Positions 63,011 through 64,000 of a stretch of DNA of 64,000 nt are shown here, in pieces. The translations under genes were made by a program, and so were the position numbers. The first letter of the stretch is position 1, and each line of letters opens with the position of its first letter. The notes below the pieces were generated by a model. It saw only the letters and a list, made by a program, of their open reading frames with translations, had not been told where the DNA came from and did not search any database. Origin of the DNA: WTGU01 sp965200925 (GTDB lineage Bacteria; Pseudomonadota; Alphaproteobacteria; UBA828); NCBI GenBank assembly GCA_965200925.1, contig OZ241738.1, forward strand, positions 496,001-560,000. The letters run 5' to 3'.

Positions 63011-63970
63011 TCACCAACCGGCGAGGGTCGCCAGTCTGTGATTCTCGATCTGGTGGCGGATCACTAGGCTGGAAACGCCGAACTCGATGCCCAGCTCGTC
63101 CACCGTCTCCGGTTCCACCGGCCCGCCGTTCAACCGTCGGCGCAGGGATTCGGCCGGTGCGAGGAACTCCGCCGCGAAGGCCCGCGACCGGGCTTGGCGG
63201 TTGGTCGCGAGGGAGCTGAGAAGCGCCGGCCCCGGTTCGGACCGGTCCAGATAGTCGCCGAGGGCGCGGGCCAGCAGGAAGCGTTTCCCCGTCTCGCTGC
63301 GGAGCGCCGTCATGCATGAAGGCGCGTCCGCCGCCGTCAGCCCGTGAATGCGCGCCGACGGCGGCTGCGTTTCGCTCCAGCGAAGCGACAGCGGCCCCGT
63401 CGGAGGGAAGTCGAACCGCCCGTCGCCCGCACCGATCCGGTTCCGGGCCGTGCGTGCCAGATCGTAGCCCTGCTCCCAGGGCGCCGCGGCGGTGCCCTGG
63501 GGGAGGGCTTGGCGTATCACCGGCCAGTCGCCGCCGCTCTCCGCGCGTTCGAGGGCTTCGAGAGAGCGGGTCAGCCACGCGCTCATCCGAGGTACGGAGT
63601 CCGCACTCGCGGCCGCCAGGGCGTCGTCGCGCAGGGACGGGTCGGCGCCTTCCCAGAGTCCCGTGATCGCGTCGGCCACATGGTCCGAAACGCCGAAGGG
63701 ATCCACGCCGAGCAGCGCGGCGGCGCGGGCGAACGCCCGCTCGTCAGGGTCGAGGGTATTGATCGCCGTCCACTCATCGGCGAACGCGCCCGAGTCGATT
63801 CCGCGGCTCCGCAGCCGTTCCAGCGCGGCTTCAATCAGGTTCCGGCATTGCCCTTCCAGATCCGCGCGCGCGACGTCCGTTTCTCCCTCTTCGGCGACGA
63901 ATTCGATCGGGGCGTGCGGCGGTTTGTATGGGCTCCACCGCAGACGCATGCGCTCCGGCGTCGGCGCCAT
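63011..63970 (-). CDS. ImmA/IrrE-like C-terminal domain protein without HExxH
   Basis: The product is 319 residues. The last third (FLLARALGDYLDRSEPG, QARSRAFAAEFLAPAESL, VDELGIEFGVSSLVIRHQIE) resembles the region after the zinc motif in ImmA/IrrE metallopeptidases, but no HExxH precedes it: the place reads SETGKRFLLARAL. The N-terminal 200 residues are not recognised. It could be a regulator or pseudo-protease of the restriction system, whose mod starts 64 bases downstream. The true start could lie beyond the window. Confidence 0.55.
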   Translation of the reverse strand: MAPTPERMRLRWSPYKPPHAPIEFVAEEGETDVARADLEGQCRNLIEAALERLRSRGIDSGAFADEWTAINTLDPDERAFARAAALLGVDPFGVSDHVADAITGLWEGADPSLRDDALAAASADSVPRMSAWLTRSLEALERAESGGDWPVIRQALPQGTAAAPWEQGYDLARTARNRIGAGDGRFDFPPTGPLSLRWSETQPPSARIHGLTAADAPSCMTALRSETGKRFLLARALGDYLDRSEPGPALLSSLATNRQARSRAFAAEFLAPAESLRRRLNGGPVEPETVDELGIEFGVSSLVIRHQIENHRLATLAGW

Positions 63971-64000
63971 GGCGAGGCGCGGGAGGACGAAGCCGTCACC

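Overview
The window is very GC-rich bacterial DNA (roughly 70% by eye in core genes) and looks alphaproteobacterial. The evidence is gene content and order: a small SRP RNA directly before dnaX-ybaB-recR, a def-fmt-truA block, kdsB-pheA next to a membrane-anchored cytochrome c, and an aa3 oxidase operon coxB-coxA-ctaB-(43-aa coxF-like)-ctaG-coxC-DUF983-surf1. I cannot assign a genus from sequence alone; a Rhodospirillales-like lineage is my guess.

Layout. 1-1110 holds the start of a DUF6765 gene leaving the window. 1254-21971 is a BREX phage-defence operon, all on the + strand: brxA, brxB, brxC, an ATPase/DUF4276 pair, a 38-codon copy of the pglX head, a second ATPase/DUF4276 pair, pglX, a PHP-SMC protein (TrlF family), an AlbA_2/Schlafen-like ATP-binding protein, pglZ and brxL. 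Nearly every gene overlaps or abuts the next (ATGA or GTGA junctions), so the five accessory genes are built into the operon. The second ATPase/DUF4276 pair is bracketed by a 112-bp direct repeat made of the end of the first DUF4276 gene plus the start of pglX, so it looks like a removable cassette. PglX carries a nearly perfect 21-bp in-frame tandem repeat and an AT-rich segment where the specificity domain is expected.

22018-26000 is a scrap yard: hicB with a frameshifted hicA, an integrase tail, an Ig-repeat fragment, a broken AbiEi/AbiEii pair, a broken VapC and, in an AT-rich pocket, a 57-codon zinc-ribbon membrane protein. 26246-44904 is mostly core housekeeping sequence, interrupted by an AT-rich HEPN gene at 31100-31807.

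45073-46311 is a solitary gene fusing a DNA methyltransferase to an HNH nuclease. 46694-55860 carries tldD, the cytochrome oxidase operon and an M32 carboxypeptidase.

55915-63970 is a second defence block on the - strand: a type III restriction-modification pair (res and mod) separated by an oppositely oriented aspartic protease gene, and preceded by a protein resembling the C-terminal part of ImmA/IrrE proteins. The methyltransferase of this system also has an AT-rich specificity region. The window therefore has three separate DNA-modification systems, two of which look as if they recently exchanged their recognition domains.
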